Shown: piece by piece, positions 8,652-10,390 of the stretch | Position numbering within the stretch: the first letter of the stretch is position 1 | How the letters are laid out: every line of letters begins with the position of its first letter | DNA from: Acidobacteriota bacterium | Lineage (GTDB): Bacteria; Acidobacteriota; Vicinamibacteria; Vicinamibacterales; SCN-69-37 | DNA: 10,390 nt | Assembly: GCA_021824055.1 (NCBI GenBank) | Contig: JAKALV010000104.1 | Location: 1-10,390 of the forward strand | Reading direction: 5' to 3' | The notes under the pieces: generated by a model | Told to the model about the DNA's origin: nothing | What the model saw: the letters and a program-made list of their open reading frames with translations, nothing else | Database searches by the model: none | Position numbers and translations under genes: made by a program

Positions 8652-9419
8652 AGTCATTAACCACTGAATGAGTCCCTGTCCCTGCGCCATCGGGTCGCCG
8701 AGCGCGGTGGGCGGCGTGATCCAGATGAACGCGAGGATCGCGATGACCCACATGTCGTAGGCGACCGTCGCGCGCTCGTCCGTCCAGTAGAGCGCGCGCC
8801 ACAGGATCCGCGAAAGACCGGCGCGCTTGGGCTGGGGCTTCTGGTTCAGCTCGAGATAGGTGAAGTAGATCCGGTTGGCCACGGTGACGATCGAGAGCAC
8901 GCCGATCACCCACATCACGGCCGCCATGCGGTTCGTGAACGCGCCGAGCATGAAGAGGACGATGCGCTCGGGACGTTCCATGAAACCGACTTTGCATCTG
9001 TCGATCAGGCACTCGGCGCGCGCGCGCGCGTAGCTGGTCATCGTGGCGAAGACCATCGCGATCGAGGTGATCAGCACGTAGTCCACCCGGCCCTTCGAGG
9101 CGTAGAGGCAGACGAGGCCGACCGACAGCGCGAGATCCGAGAGGCGGTCGATGACCGAGTCCCAGAAGCCGCCGAACTTGCTCACCGTGCCGCCTTGATG
9201 CGCGACCTTGCCGTCGATGAAGTCGAAAATGCTGGCGCCGAGCATGACCAGGCCGGCCGACAGAAAGCGTCCGTGGGCCAGCTCGAAGCCGGCCGCCGCG
9301 CTGATCAACACACCGGTGAACGTGAGCACGTTGGGATGGATCCGCAACGCGATGCACGCCCGGACGATCAGCTGAAGCGGCAAGTTGAAGAACGCGCCGA
9401 TGGCGCCCGTAAACGTCAT
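8646..9419 (-). CDS. CDP-alcohol phosphatidyltransferase family protein
   Basis: A 257-residue polytopic membrane enzyme that transfers a phosphatidyl group from CDP-diacylglycerol to an alcohol, in phospholipid head-group synthesis. The family signature D-G-x2-A-R-x8-G-x3-D-x3-D appears at 69-91 with D69, G70, A73, G83, D87 and D91 all in register, but the Arg is His (H74). The four aspartate/glycine positions that hold the metal pair are intact. SYARARAE (about 141-148) and GFMERPERI (about 157-165) resemble phosphatidylinositol-phosphate or archaetidylinositol-phosphate synthases more than PgsA or PssA, so the product may be an inositol-type lipid; this is tentative. About six or more hydrophobic segments are visible, the last near 230-242. 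The ATG at 9419 has TGAGA upstream and places the first helix normally. Divergent from uvrC across 47 bp. Confidence 0.9.
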   Translation of the reverse strand: MTFTGAIGAFFNLPLQLIVRACIALRIHPNVLTFTGVLISAAAGFELAHGRFLSAGLVMLGASIFDFIDGKVAHQGGTVSKFGGFWDSVIDRLSDLALSVGLVCLYASKGRVDYVLITSIAMVFATMTSYARARAECLIDRCKVGFMERPERIVLFMLGAFTNRMAAVMWVIGVLSIVTVANRIYFTYLELNQKPQPKRAGLSRILWRALYWTDERATVAYDMWVIAILAFIWITPPTALGDPMAQGQGLIQWLMTK

Positions 9420-9466
9420 GAATCTCAGCGTTTGCGCTGGCCGATAAGTCCAGCGGATAGTAGCAC

Positions 9467-10390
9467 ATGGCCATTCACGACCTGAAGGCACAGATTGGCC
9501 GTCTGCCGGAGCAACCCGGCGTCTATCTGTTCTCGAATCGCGAGCGCGAAACCATCTATGTGGGCAAGGCGCGCGTGCTGCGCGATCGCGTCCGGAGCTA
9601 CCTGGGCGCGATGGGGCTCAACCCGCGCATTGACTGCCTGCTGCGCGATGCGGCGGGCCTTGACGTGATCGTGACCGATTCGGTGGTCGAGGCGCTCGCC
9701 CTCGAGAACCACCTGATCAAGCAGCGCAACCCTCGCTACAACGTGCTGCTCCGCGACGACAAGACGTATCCCTACTTGCAGCTCACGCTCACCGAGCGCG
9801 CGCCACGCCTGCTCGTGGCGCGCCAGGTTGAGCGCGACGGCAACGCGTACGCCGGACCGTTCATGCCGGCGGCGCTGGCGCGGCGGACGATGACGCTGGC
9901 GCAGCGGCTGTTCGGCATCCGGTCGTGCAACGAGGTGATCGACGGCAAGCGCGACCGGCCCTGTCTCGAGTACGACATCAAGCGCTGCATCGCGCCGTGC
10001 GTCGACACGGTGTGTTCGATCGCGCAGTACGACGCCGCCGTGCAGCAGGCGCGCCTGTTGATGGAGGGCAAGCAGGAGGAGCTGGCCGAGCGGCTGCGCG
10101 TCGACATGATGAACGCGGCCGGCGAGGAGCGGTTCGAGCGCGCCGCGCAGCTGCGTGACGCGATCCGCACCGTCGAGACGCTGCGCGATCGCCAGCAGAA
10201 GATGGCCACGCCCGGCCTGGGCGACCGCGACGCGTTCGGCGTCCGGACGGGCGCGTCCGGCGCGGTCGTGCTCGTGTTCCAGATGCGCCACGGCCGCGTC
10301 GTGGATCGCGTGGAACTCAGGGGGTCAGAGCCGTTTTCCACAGATCCGGCCCCAACGGGGTCAGACCCCTTGGGGCCGGAATCTGTGGAA
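9467..10390 (+). CDS. uvrC: Excinuclease ABC subunit UvrC, N-terminal part
   Basis: UvrC makes both incisions around a lesion after UvrA and UvrB. The window holds 308 codons, open to the right edge. The GIY-YIG nuclease domain (about 12-95), which cuts 3', shows GVYLF (18-22), IYVGKA (30-35), LRDRVRSYL with its catalytic Arg region, and ENHLIKQRNPRYN with the metal-binding Glu (E80). Four cysteines at 154, 166, 174 and 178 match in spacing and number the iron-sulphur ligands reported for E. coli UvrC. A UVR motif for UvrB contact lies at about 198-233. After VEL (residues 282-284) the frame enters a palindromic element and encodes a Pro/Ser/Gly-rich segment unlike UvrC. The RNase H-like domain for the 5' cut would lie beyond the edge. 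The ATG at 9467 has only a weak ribosome binding site. Whether the full gene is intact cannot be seen. Confidence 0.95.
   Translation, partial: MAIHDLKAQIGRLPEQPGVYLFSNRERETIYVGKARVLRDRVRSYLGAMGLNPRIDCLLRDAAGLDVIVTDSVVEALALENHLIKQRNPRYNVLLRDDKTYPYLQLTLTERAPRLLVARQVERDGNAYAGPFMPAALARRTMTLAQRLFGIRSCNEVIDGKRDRPCLEYDIKRCIAPCVDTVCSIAQYDAAVQQARLLMEGKQEELAERLRVDMMNAAGEERFERAAQLRDAIRTVETLRDRQQKMATPGLGDRDAFGVRTGASGAVVLVFQMRHGRVVDRVELRGSEPFSTDPAPTGSDPLGPESVE
10321..10390 (+). repeat. Large palindromic element in frame inside uvrC
   Basis: The left arm 10336-10355 pairs with the right arm 10370-10390 over 20 bp with a single bulged base. An inner palindrome GGGGTCAGACCCC (10357-10369) forms a further 6-bp stem around one base. 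The element appears to begin with GGGGTCAGAGCC at 10321, echoing the inner motif, so its other end probably lies past the window edge. The reading frame stays open through it and would encode GSEPFSTDPAPTGSDPLG and onward. Repeats built on GGGGTCAGACCCC resemble the REP-like palindromes mobilised by REP-associated IS200-type transposases, but no transposase is present here. Confidence 0.75.

Noticed and set aside
9015..9031. CG dinucleotide run in the phosphatidyltransferase gene
   Set aside because: It simply encodes the conserved ARARA part of the SYARARAE motif with high-GC codons; no frameshift is seen.
10334..10342. DnaA-box-like TTTTCCACA, with its inverse at the window end, suggesting an origin
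   Set aside because: The match is part of the arms of the palindromic element inside uvrC. There is no box cluster, AT-rich unwinding region or dnaA/dnaN neighbour.

Overview
The window is GC-rich, densely packed bacterial DNA holding ten genes: eight complete and two cut by the window ends. High GC, overlapping genes, an EF-P with an Asn-tipped loop, an RRM protein with a glycine-rich tail, and dispersed-type palindromes in and between genes all suggest an Acidobacteriota-like genome, perhaps of the Vicinamibacteria type. That placement is an inference from overall resemblance, not a demonstrated taxonomy.

Layout, left to right. (1) Positions 1-858, minus strand: an RRM-type RNA-binding protein followed by a small glycine-rich membrane protein that runs off the left edge. 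(2) Positions 859-1027: a 169-bp divergent control region with a good minus-strand sigma70-type promoter and a 12-bp direct repeat. (3) Positions 1028-5788, plus strand: uvrA, a HEAT-repeat protein with a signal peptide, and a 3-methyladenine DNA glycosylase, all overlapping or touching and so probably one operon. (4) Positions 5785-7340, minus strand: hsp20 followed 2 bp later by an htrA/deg-type serine protease, a protein quality-control pair. (5) Positions 7341-8574, plus strand: a divergent promoter region, then efp and tdk. (6) Positions 8587-8651: an octamer-based inverted repeat between converging genes. (7) Positions 8646-9419, minus strand: a CDP-alcohol phosphatidyltransferase. (8) Positions 9467-10390, plus strand: the N-terminal part of uvrC, cut by the window end.

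Functionally this is mostly core housekeeping. Nucleotide excision repair (uvrA, uvrC) and base excision repair (glycosylase) sit near nucleotide salvage (tdk), translation (efp), proteostasis (hsp20-htrA) and phospholipid synthesis. I see no CRISPR array, RNA gene, transposase, toxin-antitoxin pair or defence island.

The unusual material is in the small repeats and in a few key residues. A large, nearly perfect palindrome lies in frame inside uvrC at the right edge. A second, unrelated palindrome lies within the 5' coding part of the HEAT gene, and a third, octamer-built one overlaps the phosphatidyltransferase stop codon. EF-P has Asn at the position that is normally a modified Lys or Arg. 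The phosphatidyltransferase has His in place of the Arg of its catalytic signature.
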